This document shows, one piece after another, positions 10,386-19,983 of a stretch of 64,000 nt of DNA; the stretch's first letter is position 1, and each line of letters begins with the position of its first letter. Origin of the DNA: Deltaproteobacteria bacterium (GTDB lineage Bacteria > Myxococcota_A > Polyangia > Polyangiales > Ga0077539). Position numbers and translations under genes: made by a program. The stretch lies in assembly GCA_016704445.1 (NCBI GenBank), contig JADJAE010000005.1:1-64000 (forward strand), written 5' to 3'. The notes under the pieces are model-generated. The model was not told the DNA's origin and did no database searches. It worked only from the letters and a program-made list of their open reading frames with translations.

Positions 10386-11549
10386 AACGCCGTTGACGCG
10401 AGCGCGATGTCGATTCCGAGGGAGCTGGACAAGGAGTTCCTCGCGGAGGTCATCGACCACATCGCCCACCCGATCTTCGTGAAGGACCGGGAGTTTCGCT
10501 TCGTGCTGCTCAACCGCGCGATGGAGGGGATGCTGGGCATCTCGCGGGCGGAGATGCTGGGCCACACCGACTACGACTTCTTCCCGAAGGAGCAGGCGGA
10601 CTGGTTTCGCGAGAAGGACGTCGAGATGTTCACCCTCGGGCAGCGGGTGGAGATCACCGAGGAGCCCATCACCGACAAGGGTGGCCACCAGCACACGCTG
10701 GCGACCTCGAAGGTTCCGCTTCGAGACGCGAGCGGCGTCATCACCCACCTCGTCGGGATCATCCACGACATCACCCCCCTCAAGCGCGCCGAGGAGGCGC
10801 TGCGGGAGGTCACCAGCGCGCTCGAGCTTCGGATGCAGGAGCGCACCAACGACCTGCTCGAGGCGCAGACCGAGCTCGTGCGCCGGGAGCGCCTCGCGGT
10901 CATCGGCCTCTTCGCAGGCACCCTCGCGCACCAGATCCGCAACCCGCTCGGGTCGATCAAGAACGCCGCCTACCTCGTCCAGCTCGCCGTCCCCACGATG
11001 GACGACGACCTGCGCCGCGCGCTCGCCATCATCCAGGACGAGGTCGCCCGCGCCAACCAGATCATCACCGACCTCGTCGACTACGCCCGCGTCTCCTCGG
11101 CGCAGCGCCGCGTGGTGCCGGTCGACCTGCTCATGGAGATCGCCCTCAGCGGGATGGACCTCCCGGCCAACGTCACCGTCGTGACCGAGTGCCCGGCGCT
11201 CCCGAAGGTGTTCGTCGACCCGGCGCAGCTCCAGCGCGCCTTACAGAAGCTGGTAAAGAACGCCCTCCAGTCGATGAGCAACGGCGGCACGCTCACCCTG
11301 AGCGCTCGCACCGAGGGAGACGCGGTGTTCTTCGCGGTGACCGACACCGGCAAGGGCATCCCCGACGACGTGCGTAGCCGCCTCTTCGAGCCGCTCGTCA
11401 GCGGCAACCCCGGCAGCCTCGGCCTCGGGCTCATCACCGCCCGCGCCCTCGTCGAGAACCAGGGCGGCGCCCTCGCGCTCGAGAAGAGCGACCGCGAGGG
11501 CACCCGCGTGGTGCTGCGCCTCCCGGTCGCCCACCCGACGGAGCACTAG
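10383..11549 (+). CDS. PAS-domain sensor histidine kinase
   Basis: 388 residues from ATG 10383; the open frame extends upstream into the tail of the preceding gene, but the PAS domain begins right after this Met. PAS domain about residues 15-140 (VIDHIAHPIFVKDREFRFV, DYDFFPKEQADWF, GIIHDITPLKRAE), a coiled linker, HisKA with the phospho-acceptor box LAHQIRNPLGSIKNA, and HATPase_c with N box LVKNALQSM, G1 DTGKGIP and G2 GLGL. There is no transmembrane segment, so it is likely cytoplasmic. No response regulator is adjacent; a partner such as the regulator at 23278-24667 is only a possibility. The 3' end overlaps hemW tail-to-tail by 4 bp. Confidence 0.9.
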   Translation: MNAVDASAMSIPRELDKEFLAEVIDHIAHPIFVKDREFRFVLLNRAMEGMLGISRAEMLGHTDYDFFPKEQADWFREKDVEMFTLGQRVEITEEPITDKGGHQHTLATSKVPLRDASGVITHLVGIIHDITPLKRAEEALREVTSALELRMQERTNDLLEAQTELVRRERLAVIGLFAGTLAHQIRNPLGSIKNAAYLVQLAVPTMDDDLRRALAIIQDEVARANQIITDLVDYARVSSAQRRVVPVDLLMEIALSGMDLPANVTVVTECPALPKVFVDPAQLQRALQKLVKNALQSMSNGGTLTLSARTEGDAVFFAVTDTGKGIPDDVRSRLFEPLVSGNPGSLGLGLITARALVENQGGALALEKSDREGTRVVLRLPVAHPTEH

Positions 11550-12697
11550 AAGAGCCGGGCCACGATGTCGTCCGCGAGCAGCCAGCGCGCTCGCGGGATC
11601 GACCACCGCGCGCCCTCGTCGACGAGGTTTCCTCGGGCGACCTCCCTCGCCACCGCCGCCTCCCGCCCCGCCATCGGGTCGACGCCGGTGCGCGCCGAGA
11701 GCGTCGCGAGGTCGACCCCCGCGGCGGTGCGCAGCCCCAGCATCAGCCCCTCCTGCACCCGCACCTCCGGCGCGATCGCCTCGGTCTCCCCCGGCGGCAG
11801 CTCCCCTCGCTCCAGGGCGTCGCAGTACGCCGCCGCGTCGGCCTGGTTGCGCCACCGCTCGCCCGCGCGACCGTCCGTCGGCGCAGCCGTGCAGCCCACC
11901 GCCCCGGCCCCGAGGCCCAGGTACCACTCGCCGCTCCAGTAGGCCTCGTTGTGCCGACTGGTCGCCCCGGGGCGCGCGTAGTTGGACACCTCGTAGTGCC
12001 CGAGCCCGGCGCCCTCGCAGGCCCGCTCGACGGCCTCGTACATCGTCGCCACGCGGTCGTCCTCGAGCCGGGGGAGGCGACCCTTGCGGGCGAGCTCACC
12101 GAAGCGGGTGCCCGACTCGATGGTGAGCGCGTAGCAGGAGAGGTGCTCGACGCCGTCGCCCAGCAGCGCCGAGAGGTCCTCCGTGAGCGCGTCGATGGAC
12201 TGCTCGGCCATGCCGAACATCACGTCCGCCGAGACCCGCAGACCCCCGGCGCGCACCGCCGTCCGCACCGCGCGCGCGGCACCGTCGGCGTCGTGGAGTC
12301 GACCGAGGTAGCGCAGGTGCTCGTCTCGCAGCGACTGCACCCCGATGGAGACCCGATCGACGCCGACGTCCTTCCAGCGGGCGCAGCGGTCGTCGTCGAG
12401 GGAGGTGGGATTACACTCCACGGTAACCTCCTCGAGCTCGCCGCGGCGGGCGACGGCGGCGACGACGCGGCCGAGGTCCGCGGGGTCCCACAGGCTCGGG
12501 GTGCCTCCGCCGAAGAAGAGGGTGCGGGCGCGGGCCCCGGGAGGGAGCGCGTCGAGCCGCAGGGAGAGCTCGCGCACCACGGCGTCGGCGTAGCGGGCGT
12601 GCGGGATGCGCGCGGGGTTGATCGCCTCCGTCGCGAAGTCACAGTACGGGCAGCGCTGGAGGCACCAGGGGAAGTGAACGTAGACGGCGAGGTCCAT
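11546..12697 (-). CDS. hemW: HemW-like radical SAM protein (heme chaperone)
   Basis: 383 residues, normal for HemW (formerly annotated as oxygen-independent coproporphyrinogen oxidase). It shows the radical SAM cluster motif CLQRCPYCDF (CxxxCxxC followed by D-F, as in HemW), FFGGGTPSLW (SAM-binding GGGTP), ECNPTSLD, DRVSIGVQSL and SADVMFGM. Established HemW proteins insert heme into respiratory enzymes rather than decarboxylating coproporphyrinogen III. The start at 12697 directly precedes the conserved VYVHFPWC stretch. It diverges from the permease-like gene with an 89-bp gap. Confidence 0.93.
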   Translation of the reverse strand: MDLAVYVHFPWCLQRCPYCDFATEAINPARIPHARYADAVVRELSLRLDALPPGARARTLFFGGGTPSLWDPADLGRVVAAVARRGELEEVTVECNPTSLDDDRCARWKDVGVDRVSIGVQSLRDEHLRYLGRLHDADGAARAVRTAVRAGGLRVSADVMFGMAEQSIDALTEDLSALLGDGVEHLSCYALTIESGTRFGELARKGRLPRLEDDRVATMYEAVERACEGAGLGHYEVSNYARPGATSRHNEAYWSGEWYLGLGAGAVGCTAAPTDGRAGERWRNQADAAAYCDALERGELPPGETEAIAPEVRVQEGLMLGLRTAAGVDLATLSARTGVDPMAGREAAVAREVARGNLVDEGARWSIPRARWLLADDIVARLF

Positions 12698-12786
12698 CGG
12701 TGGGCTGCGCGGGCCTTAGCACGAAGGGCGAAGTGCGGGCCCGCGGCGCGAGGCCTTTGCTAGAGTGCGCGCCGAGGTCGTGACGC

Positions 12787-14379
12787 GTGCTGCGGTTGTT
12801 CATCCGAGAGGCGTCCATCACCCTGGCCTCGCTGCTGCTGGTGTCCGCGGTGGGCTTCGCCCTGCTCGACGCCGTCGGCGACCGCGACTGGCAGGCCACC
12901 GCCATCTACGCCCACCTCTTCGGCTTCACCCGGGACCACGCCATCGGCGCCGACCTCCCGCTCTTCTGGAACCCGACGGTGCTCGACGCCGACCGCCGCA
13001 CCGCCGCCGACCTCGCGCAGCTCGACGGGCCCTCCACCCGCGCCGCCGCCCGGGCGCGCCTCGACCGTCGCGGGTCCGCCGCGCTGCCGACCATCCTCGC
13101 CCGCCTCGATCAGCTCACCCCCGCCGCGCGCCGCGAGGCCCTCTCGCTCATCGCCTCGTGGTCGCAGTCGCTCACCGGCTCGGAGCGCGCCCCGGACCCG
13201 CTCGCCGGCGACCCGGAGGCCCGCGCCAGGGTCTGGTGGTCTCGCTTCCAGGCCTCCCAGGGACTCGATTTCCGCCTGAGCTACGCGACCCGCCAGGCGC
13301 AGCGCGTGGGAGCCCACGACCGCACCAACGCCTACGGCCGCCTGCTCCAGCTCGGAACCTTCGCGCTCCCAGGCATCCAGAACGTCCTCGCCACCAGCTC
13401 GGTCCGCGACGAGCAGGCCCGCCTCACCGGGCTGCTCTCCGCCCTCACCAGGATCCCGGTGCGCGCCGACCCGGGCTCCGCCCACGGCGAGGTGCAGCGC
13501 GTCACCGCGGCGTGGCAGGCGTTCTGGTTCGCCGAGCGGCTGGAGTTCGAGACGCTCACCGAGGAGCGCCGCGCCACGGCCCGCTTCTTCGAGACGCGCT
13601 ACGGCCGCTGGGTCGAGCGGGCGATGCGCGGCCGCTGGGGCTTCAGCCGCCTCACGCACCGCCCGGTGGCCATCGAGCTTCGCTGGCGGCTGCCGGTGAG
13701 CACGCTCTCCTCGGGCCTCGGGGGCCTGATCGGCACCGCCATCGCGATCGCCTTCGGGGGCGGACCCATGCTGCGCCGTCGACGCCTCCGGCCCAAGCTG
13801 CTCGACCTCTCGGGGGCGCTGGCTCCGGGCCTGGTGGCCTTCGTCCTGCTGTGGCTGCTGCTGCTCCGGGCGTGCTCGCCGACCCCGACGCTGCGGGGCG
13901 ACCTCGCGCTGGTGCTCGGGCAGGGACAGTGGGCGCGGGCGCTCGCGTGCGCCGCGGTGATCGCTGCGGGCGTGGGATGGTTTCTCCAGCGCCCGAAGGC
14001 GGCGAGCGCGACGCAGCTGGTGAGGCTCGAGGCCGAGAGCTGGGTGGCCGAGCGGATGCGTCCTGGGGTGCGTGAGGTGCTCCGCCACGGGGCGCGCATC
14101 GGGCTCGCGTCGCTGCTGGCGCCGCTGGGCTTCGCCGGGCCCTTCGTGCTGCTGGCCTCGCTGGTGGTGGAGCTCCCGCTGGGGCTCGACGGCATGGGGG
14201 AGCTCACCGCGCGCGCCCTCCTCGCCAAGGACGCTCCGTGGCTGATGGCCGCGGTGCTGACCACGGTCCCGCTGCTGCTGGGGCGACGCTGGGCGCGGGG
14301 CCTGCTGGTCGATGTGCTCGACCTCCCGGCGTCGCCGCCGGTGCGCGTCACCGCACCTCCATTGGACTCCCCTCCCTGA
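12787..14379 (+). CDS. DppB-like ABC transporter permease with a large insertion
   Basis: 530 residues from GTG. The N-terminal helix (LFIREASITLASLLLVSAVGF) and C-terminal membrane core resemble oligopeptide permease DppB/OppB: LPVSTLSSGLGGLIGTAIAI, then FVLLASLVVELPLGLDGMGE, ALLAKDAPWLMAAVLTTVP and a terminal LVDVLDLP in place of the usual DPR end. Standard DppB proteins have about 310-340 residues. Here about 220 mostly helical, Ala/Arg-rich residues lie between the first helix and the core (for example TRAAARARLDRRGSAALPTI, HEAT-like). No DppA, C, D or F genes are adjacent. Transport function is therefore unproven; it may be a divergent or repurposed permease. The reading frame is intact. 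Confidence 0.6.
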   Translation: MLRLFIREASITLASLLLVSAVGFALLDAVGDRDWQATAIYAHLFGFTRDHAIGADLPLFWNPTVLDADRRTAADLAQLDGPSTRAAARARLDRRGSAALPTILARLDQLTPAARREALSLIASWSQSLTGSERAPDPLAGDPEARARVWWSRFQASQGLDFRLSYATRQAQRVGAHDRTNAYGRLLQLGTFALPGIQNVLATSSVRDEQARLTGLLSALTRIPVRADPGSAHGEVQRVTAAWQAFWFAERLEFETLTEERRATARFFETRYGRWVERAMRGRWGFSRLTHRPVAIELRWRLPVSTLSSGLGGLIGTAIAIAFGGGPMLRRRRLRPKLLDLSGALAPGLVAFVLLWLLLLRACSPTPTLRGDLALVLGQGQWARALACAAVIAAGVGWFLQRPKAASATQLVRLEAESWVAERMRPGVREVLRHGARIGLASLLAPLGFAGPFVLLASLVVELPLGLDGMGELTARALLAKDAPWLMAAVLTTVPLLLGRRWARGLLVDVLDLPASPPVRVTAPPLDSPP

Positions 14380-14436
14380 TCTGGCGTATCCGGGCCGGTA
14401 TCCTCCCCGCATCCGTCGAAAGGACCATTTCTTCCA

Positions 14437-15756
14437 ATGATCAAGAACGCCCGCCTCCTCGTGATCGGTTTGCTCCTTGTCGGCTGCAACGACGGCCCGA
14501 CCGCCGTCGGCTCGGTCTTCGACGCCGCCACCCCGACGGACCTCGGCTCTCCCGCCGATCGGCCCGACGCGAGCGACGTCCCCGTCGCCACCGACAACCC
14601 CATCGCCACTGACAACCCCGTCGCCACCGACGTCCCCGTCGCCACCGACGTCCCCGTCGCCACCGACGTCCCCGTCGCCACCGACGTCCCCGTCGCCACC
14701 GACGTCCCCGTCGCCACCGACGTCCCCGTCGCCACCGATGTCCCCGTCGCCACCGACAGCGGCCCTGTCGACTCTGGCGTGGTCGACGCAGGCCCCGCCG
14801 ACGCGGGCCCCATGGACGCAGGCCCCACCGACGCGGGCGCGGTCGATGCCTCGTCGTGCACCCCGGTCACCGAGACCTGCAACGGCATGGACGATGATTG
14901 CGACGGCGTCATCGACGAGTCGGGCTGCGGCACGCACCTGCTCATCACCGAGGTGGTCGTCGGCCCCGACGAGGGGGAGTACGTGGAGATCCACAACCCG
15001 ACCGCGGCGGCCATCGACCTCTCGAACGTGTACCTCAGCGACTTCCACGACTACGCCTGCTACCTCGGCCGGGCTTGCACCTTCACGGGCGGCCGAACGC
15101 TCGCGACGCCCGCGAGCTCGGACTTCGTGGCGCGCTTTCCCGCGGGCGCCACGCTCGCCCCGGGCGCCTACGCGGTCGTCTCGCTGAAGGGCAACCTCCC
15201 GCTCTTTCGCGGCATCGCGGGCGTCTGCCCGACGTACCACCTCGGGGGCGCGACCGGCGACGCCGGGGTTACCCTCGGGACCTGCATCGCGGCGCTCCCG
15301 ATGCGCCCGACGGGCCACGCGACCAACACCATCGGCACCAGCTCGGGCCTGACCAACTCCACCGAGCCGGTGGTGCTCTTCCAGTGGGACGGCAGCGCCG
15401 CGCTCCCGGTCGACCTCGACTACGTGTTCTGGGGCACGCCCGGCTCGACCAACGCCCAGGTCGACAAGACCACCACGTCGATCACCCTCGCCGCCGGCGG
15501 CTCGGCGACCTTCCTGCCCGACACGGCCGCCGCGTCGCAGCAGCGCGTCGCCGCCCCCGCCAACGGCGCCGCCGCGGTGCGCTGCAACTACGCCGAGGGG
15601 ACCGAGCGCCGCACCGGCGGCAACGGCCTCGGCGGCCACGACGAGACCAGCGAATCCCTCATGACCACCTGGCGCGTCACCTCCGCGCCCGCCCTGGTCG
15701 ACGGGAGCATCGCCGCCCTCAACGCCACCCCCGGCGCCATCAACAACTGCCGCTGA
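14437..15756 (+). CDS. Lipoprotein with VATDVP repeat, MopE-type motif and lamin-tail-like domain
   Basis: 439 residues. Upstream GAAAGGA about 11 bases before ATG 14437 is a good ribosome site. The signal ends LLLVGC. A linker holds ten hexapeptides of the form (V/N)P(V/I)ATD (residues about 48-107), then DAG repeats. A MopE-like putative metal-binding motif (ETCNGMDDDCDGVIDESGC) is followed by a lamin-tail-like beta domain (LLITEVVVGPDEGEYVEIHN, IDLSNVYLSD, YVFWGTPGSTN). Surface display is inferred from the lipobox; the binding role is unknown. It probably reads into the CPBP gene 15 bp downstream. Confidence 0.8.
   Translation: MIKNARLLVIGLLLVGCNDGPTAVGSVFDAATPTDLGSPADRPDASDVPVATDNPIATDNPVATDVPVATDVPVATDVPVATDVPVATDVPVATDVPVATDVPVATDSGPVDSGVVDAGPADAGPMDAGPTDAGAVDASSCTPVTETCNGMDDDCDGVIDESGCGTHLLITEVVVGPDEGEYVEIHNPTAAAIDLSNVYLSDFHDYACYLGRACTFTGGRTLATPASSDFVARFPAGATLAPGAYAVVSLKGNLPLFRGIAGVCPTYHLGGATGDAGVTLGTCIAALPMRPTGHATNTIGTSSGLTNSTEPVVLFQWDGSAALPVDLDYVFWGTPGSTNAQVDKTTTSITLAAGGSATFLPDTAAASQQRVAAPANGAAAVRCNYAEGTERRTGGNGLGGHDETSESLMTTWRVTSAPALVDGSIAALNATPGAINNCR
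14578..14757 (+). repeat. Ten in-frame 18-bp tandem repeats inside the lipoprotein gene
   Basis: The unit GTCCCCGTCGCCACCGAC encodes VPVATD. Units 2 and 3 are variants (NPIATD, NPVATD) and seven identical peptide units follow with almost no synonymous change. The low divergence implies recent slippage, so copy number could vary between strains and change linker length. Confidence 0.95.
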
Positions 15757-15770
15757 GCGGCGCCGCCGTC

Positions 15771-16472
15771 ATGACCCCCTCGCGCTGGATCCTCCTCGCG
15801 CTCTGCGCCGTGCTCCCCGCCCTCGCGTGGCGCCTCGGCGGAGCGTCGCTCTGGTACTCCCTGGTCCTCGGCTACGGCGCCGCCGCGTCGCTGGCTGCCT
15901 GGGAGCTCGCGCAGGACGGTCAGCTCAAGGCCGCGCTGGCGCCCCGCAGCGGCGACGCCACCCTCGGGCTGCTCCCGGCCATGCTGCTGTTTGGCCTGGT
16001 GTGGCTCCTCGTCACCCGGGTGCTCGCGCCCATCCCCGAGCTCCGCTACTTCACCCCCGACGGCGCGTGGGTCGGGCGCGCCGACGCCCACGGCTTCCAG
16101 GCGGCCACCGAGTGGCTGCGAGAGAGGGCCTGCGCCGCCATGGGGCGCGCGTCGGCCATCCAGGGCAGCGCCCGCGTCGCCTTCGTCCTCGCCATCGCCG
16201 CGCTGGAGGAGCTCGCCTGGCGCGGCGGCGTGCAGCAGGGCCTCTCCGAGCGCTTCGGCTCCACCCGGGGCTGGCTCCTCGCGTCGGGTCTCTACGCCCT
16301 CGCGCAGCTCGGCACCCTCAACGCCGCGCCCGCCCTGCTCGCCCTCCCCTGCGGCCTGCTCTGGGGCGCCATGTACCGCTTCCGCGGCCGCCTCGCGCCC
16401 TCGATCCTCTCGCACGTCCTCTTCAGCTGGGCGCTCTTCGCCCACAACAGCAGCCCCTTCATCGCCCGCTGA
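15771..16472 (+). CDS. CPBP family intramembrane glutamic endopeptidase
   Basis: 233 residues from ATG 15771. Several hydrophobic segments surround the CPBP/Abi signature: EELAWRGG (the EExxxR motif, near residue 146), a second segment around ALPCGLLWGAMYRF, and a late SHVLFSWALF carrying the conserved His. The family includes CAAX prenyl proteases and bacterial immunity or maturation proteases; in bacteria the substrate is usually unknown. It starts 15 bp after the preceding lipoprotein gene and ends 24 bp before a VWA lipoprotein gene, so the three may be co-transcribed. Processing of a neighbouring surface protein is possible but unproven. Confidence 0.8.
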   Translation: MTPSRWILLALCAVLPALAWRLGGASLWYSLVLGYGAAASLAAWELAQDGQLKAALAPRSGDATLGLLPAMLLFGLVWLLVTRVLAPIPELRYFTPDGAWVGRADAHGFQAATEWLRERACAAMGRASAIQGSARVAFVLAIAALEELAWRGGVQQGLSERFGSTRGWLLASGLYALAQLGTLNAAPALLALPCGLLWGAMYRFRGRLAPSILSHVLFSWALFAHNSSPFIAR

Positions 16473-16496
16473 CGCCGCGGCCGCTATCATCGCCCG

Positions 16497-17642
16497 ATGG
16501 TGCGCCCCTGGACGCCTCGCGCTGACGCCCTCGCCCTGCTGGCGGCGATCACCCTCGGCTGCTCCGGCGGGTCTCGGCCCCCGGCGCTGGGCGGCTTCGA
16601 CCTCGACGCCGGCGCCGACGAGTCGCTGGTGAGCGTGGTGCGCGACGCCATCCCCTTGCGCGAGATGCCCTCCTGCGGAGGCACCGCGATGTCGCTCACC
16701 CGCCGCCGGGCCAGCGCCATCCTGGTCATCGACCGCTCCGGGAGCATGGTGGAGAACACCCTCGACGGCGTCCGCAAGTGGACCGCCCTGCTCGCCGCCC
16801 TCGACCGCGCCCTGCCCCGCATCGAGCGCAACGTCTCCCTCGGGCTCGTGACCTTCCCGCAGGAGCTCGCGCCCGGCGCGCCCCGCACGGCGGCGTCGGT
16901 GTGCGCGCTCCGCAGCACCCTCGACCTCGAGCCACGCTTCGGCGCCGCGAGCGCCATCATGGCCCGGCTGCGCGCCTCCCTCCCCAACGGACCGACTCCG
17001 ACCGCGGGCGCCGAGGAGGTGGCGGGGCGGTGGTTCGTCAACGAGCCCGACCGGGACGGCGGGCGCTACCTGATCCTGGCGACGGACGGCGCGCCCAACT
17101 GCAACACCGCGCTCGAGCCGACGAGCTGCCGCTGCTCCGGGGGAGCGGCGATGTGCGACCCGATGATGAACTCCTTCGCGCCCATCAACTGCCTCGATGA
17201 CGAGCGCGCCACCTCGACGATCCGGCTGTTTCGCCAGCAGGAGATCTTCACCTACGTGCTCGGCCTCAACGGCGCCGAGGCCTACGCGTCGGTGCTCGAC
17301 GCGATGGCCGTCGAGGGCGGCCGGGCGCGCTCGGGCTCCCCTCGCTTCTACCCCGCCAACACCGCCGACGAGCTGGTGCGGGAGCTCACCGCGATCACCT
17401 CGGGCATCGCCGACTGCCGCTTCGCCCTCGACGCCGCGCCGCCAGACCCGACCCTGGTCGACCTCCGCCTCGACGGCGAGAGCCTCATCCACGACGAGGG
17501 CCAGCGCGACGGCTGGGACTGGTCGGACGCTTCGCGTCGGGAGATCAGGTTCTACGGAGCGACCTGCGACCGGGTGAGCGCGGCCACCGGCGGGTCGCGC
17601 CTCGTCGCGGCCTTCGGCTGCCCCGCCCCGGCGCCGCCGTAG
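16497..17642 (+). CDS. VWA-domain lipoprotein
   Basis: 381 residues. N-terminal hydrophobic stretch ALALLAAITLGC gives a lipobox. The VWA domain starts near residue 75 (SAILVIDRSGSM, with the MIDAS DxSxS), continues with VSLGLVTFPQE and ends near the ELVRELTAI segment. A Cys-rich insert (SCRCSGGAAMC, INCLDD) lies in the second half, as in many myxobacterial VWA lipoproteins. It is probably exported and anchored in the outer or inner membrane; ligand unknown. It follows the CPBP gene closely and is tail-to-tail with the next sensor kinase, 4 bp apart. Confidence 0.82.
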   Translation: MVRPWTPRADALALLAAITLGCSGGSRPPALGGFDLDAGADESLVSVVRDAIPLREMPSCGGTAMSLTRRRASAILVIDRSGSMVENTLDGVRKWTALLAALDRALPRIERNVSLGLVTFPQELAPGAPRTAASVCALRSTLDLEPRFGAASAIMARLRASLPNGPTPTAGAEEVAGRWFVNEPDRDGGRYLILATDGAPNCNTALEPTSCRCSGGAAMCDPMMNSFAPINCLDDERATSTIRLFRQQEIFTYVLGLNGAEAYASVLDAMAVEGGRARSGSPRFYPANTADELVRELTAITSGIADCRFALDAAPPDPTLVDLRLDGESLIHDEGQRDGWDWSDASRREIRFYGATCDRVSAATGGSRLVAAFGCPAPAPP

Positions 17643-17646
17643 CGCC

Positions 17647-19910
17647 TCAGGGCTTCCGGGTGGGGAGCGTCACCTCGAAGCGGGCGCCCCGGCCGAGCTC
17701 GCTCTGCACCGTGACCCTGCCGCCGTGCGCCTCGGCGATGCCCTTGACGATCGCGAGCCCGAGCCCCGCGTCGGCGCGCTTCGCCTGAGAGCCCTGCCAG
17801 AAGCGATCGAAGAGGCGCGGCAGGTCATCGGCGCGGATGCCCCTGCCGGTGTCGGTGACCGAGAGCACCACCTCGCCCTCCCGGGCGACGCGCGCGTCGA
17901 GGGAGACCGAGCCGCCCGCCGGGGTGAACTTGAGCGCGTTGGAGACGAGGTTGCCCAGCAGCCTCACGACGCGGTGACGATCGACGTAGAGCTCGGGCAC
18001 CGCCTCGCCGACGGCGGCGACGAGGCGCACCGAGGCCGCCTCCGCCTGGGCCGAGTGCAGCACGAGCACCTCCTCGAAGAGCGGGCCCACGCGCTCGCAA
18101 CGGCGATCGAGCGTGAGGTGCCCCTCCTCCACGCGCGACGCGATAAGCAGGTCTTCGATGAGCTGGTTGGCGTGACGGATGACCCGGGTGATGCGCTCGA
18201 TCGAGGGCCGCTCATCCCTGCAACGGCGGCCGATCATCGCGGCGGTGAGCGCGATCGTGTTGAGGGGGCTTCGCAGATCGTGAGAGACGATGCCCAGCAT
18301 GTCGTCGCGCAGCTGCCTCGCCTCGACCGCGGCGCGGAAGTGCCGCGCGTTCTCGATCGCGAGCGCGGCGTTCTCGGCCAGCCGTCGCGCGACCGACAGG
18401 TCGAAGGGGTCGTACGGTCGGCTCGCCCCGACCATCACCATCGAGAGCACCCCGAGGCTGCGTCCACCCACGCTCATCGGGACCAGGATCACCGTTCGGG
18501 GCTGCAGCGCCCGGGCGATCTCCCCGAAGGCGCCCACGCGATCGGTCTCGCTCAGAAAGGAGGCGATCGCGGACACCAGCATGGGCTCGCCCGTTCGGAG
18601 CACCTCCAGCACGCTCGGCGGCATCTCCTGATCGAACTCCGCCGACATCAGCCTGGCGAGCAGAGGCGCGGCCTCGGGTGCGCGGTGACTCACCGCCACC
18701 GCCGCATCTGTGTGCCCTCGAGCAGGTCGACCGCGCAGAAGTCGGCGAGCGCCGGTACGACGAGCCCCGTCAGCGCCTGGAGCGTCGCCTCGAAGTCGAG
18801 CGAGGTACTGAGCGCCCTCCCCGCTTCAGCGAGGAACGCGAGCGCCCGCTCGCCGCGCTCTCGCTCGCTGAGGTCGACGAAGGAGAGGCTGGTGAGGCGA
18901 GGCCCCGCCGACCCCGCGAAGACCGCAGAGGAGACCTCCGCGGGGAAGGTCGAGCCGTCCTTGCGGCGCAGCCTCAGCTCGCCGCGCGCCCTACCGCTCC
19001 GCGCTCTCTCGGCGAGGTAGTCCGCGACCCTCGGGTCGCTCGGGTCGACCAGGCCCCCGCGCCCCTCGGCGCAGATCTCCTCCTCGGCACGGCCGAGCAT
19101 CTGGCAGGCGGCCGGGTTCGCCGCCAGGATCTCCCCGGACTCCCTGGTGAGGAGCATGCCCGCGAGGGAGTTCTCGAAGATCGACCGGTACTTCTCCTCG
19201 CTCGCGCGCAGCGCCGCCACGGCCTCGCGCTCGTCGGTGACGTCCCGGTAGTAGCAGACGAGGCCGGCCTCCGAGGGGTACGCCCGGACCACGAGGGTGC
19301 GTCCCGTGACGGGCCCGAGGATCTCGAACTCCGAGGGGCCGTCGCTGGCCGCCGCGCGCCGGAGATGCGTCTCGGCGACGCTGCCCAGGGTCGCCGGAAA
19401 GGCCTCCCACATCACCTTTCCCAGCAGCGCCTCTCGCGGCAGGCCGATGTACTTCTCCGCGCTACGGTTGAGGTACAGGTACCGCCAGTCGCGGTCGTAG
19501 GCGATGACCGCGTCGTGGAGCCGGTCGAGCACCACCGGCAGCGGCTCGTCGCCGCCGCGCCCCGCCGGGGTCAGCGCGGTGACGTAGAGCAGCGCCTCGG
19601 GCTCGCCCTCTCCCGCGATCCTGGAGCCCGTGAGGCGCACCGGCACGTCGAGCCCGCCGGGGAGCGCGATGTGGCACTCGATGGGCTCGCGATCGTCGCC
19701 CGCGAGCAGCGCGTCGCACCACGCCGCAAGGCTCTCCCGCTCTTTGCGCATGAAGCCCGTGAAGGCCTCGCCGATCAGGTCATGGACGCTCGATCGAGCG
19801 AGCAGCCGGATGAGCTCCGGGCTGGCGTCACGCACCCTGCCGCGCTGGTCGATCAGCGCGACCGCGCAGGGATCGCGCACCAGGGAACCTGTGTCGTGTT
19901 CTCCCCGCAC
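17647..19910 (-). pseudogene. Multi-PAS/GAF sensor histidine kinase split by one frameshift
   Basis: Two overlapping minus frames (about 19910-18690 and 18699-17647) encode consecutive parts of one kinase. The first has three PAS-like segments (VVLDRLHDAVIAYDRDWRYL, YRDVTDEREAV, SIFENSLAGMLLTRESGEIL) and the start of a GAF domain (FCAVDLLEGTQMRR). The second continues the GAF with VAVSHRAPEA, then HisKA (GIVSHDLRSPLNTIAL) and HATPase_c (LVSNALKF, DTGRGI, GLGLAIVKG). Adding one G in the GGCGGTGG run near 18695 joins them exactly: 2264+1 nt gives 755 codons from GTG 19910. The start is uncertain (GTG 19910 or 19880). No transmembrane helix. Sequencing error is as likely as real mutation. Confidence 0.8.
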
Positions 19911-19983
19911 GCGGCGAAGAGAACCACTTCCCCTCGTGCGGTCAACGAGGCGCCGAGAGAAAGGCCCCCCGCGCCGCCGACGT

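Noticed and set aside
14578..14757. CRISPR-like array
   Set aside because: The units are contiguous 18-bp coding repeats with no spacers; they encode a lipoprotein linker.
12760..15639. 959-residue minus-strand frame opposite the permease and lipoprotein genes
   Set aside because: Low-complexity GDGDVGGDGDV is the antisense of the VATDVP repeat; no domain content.
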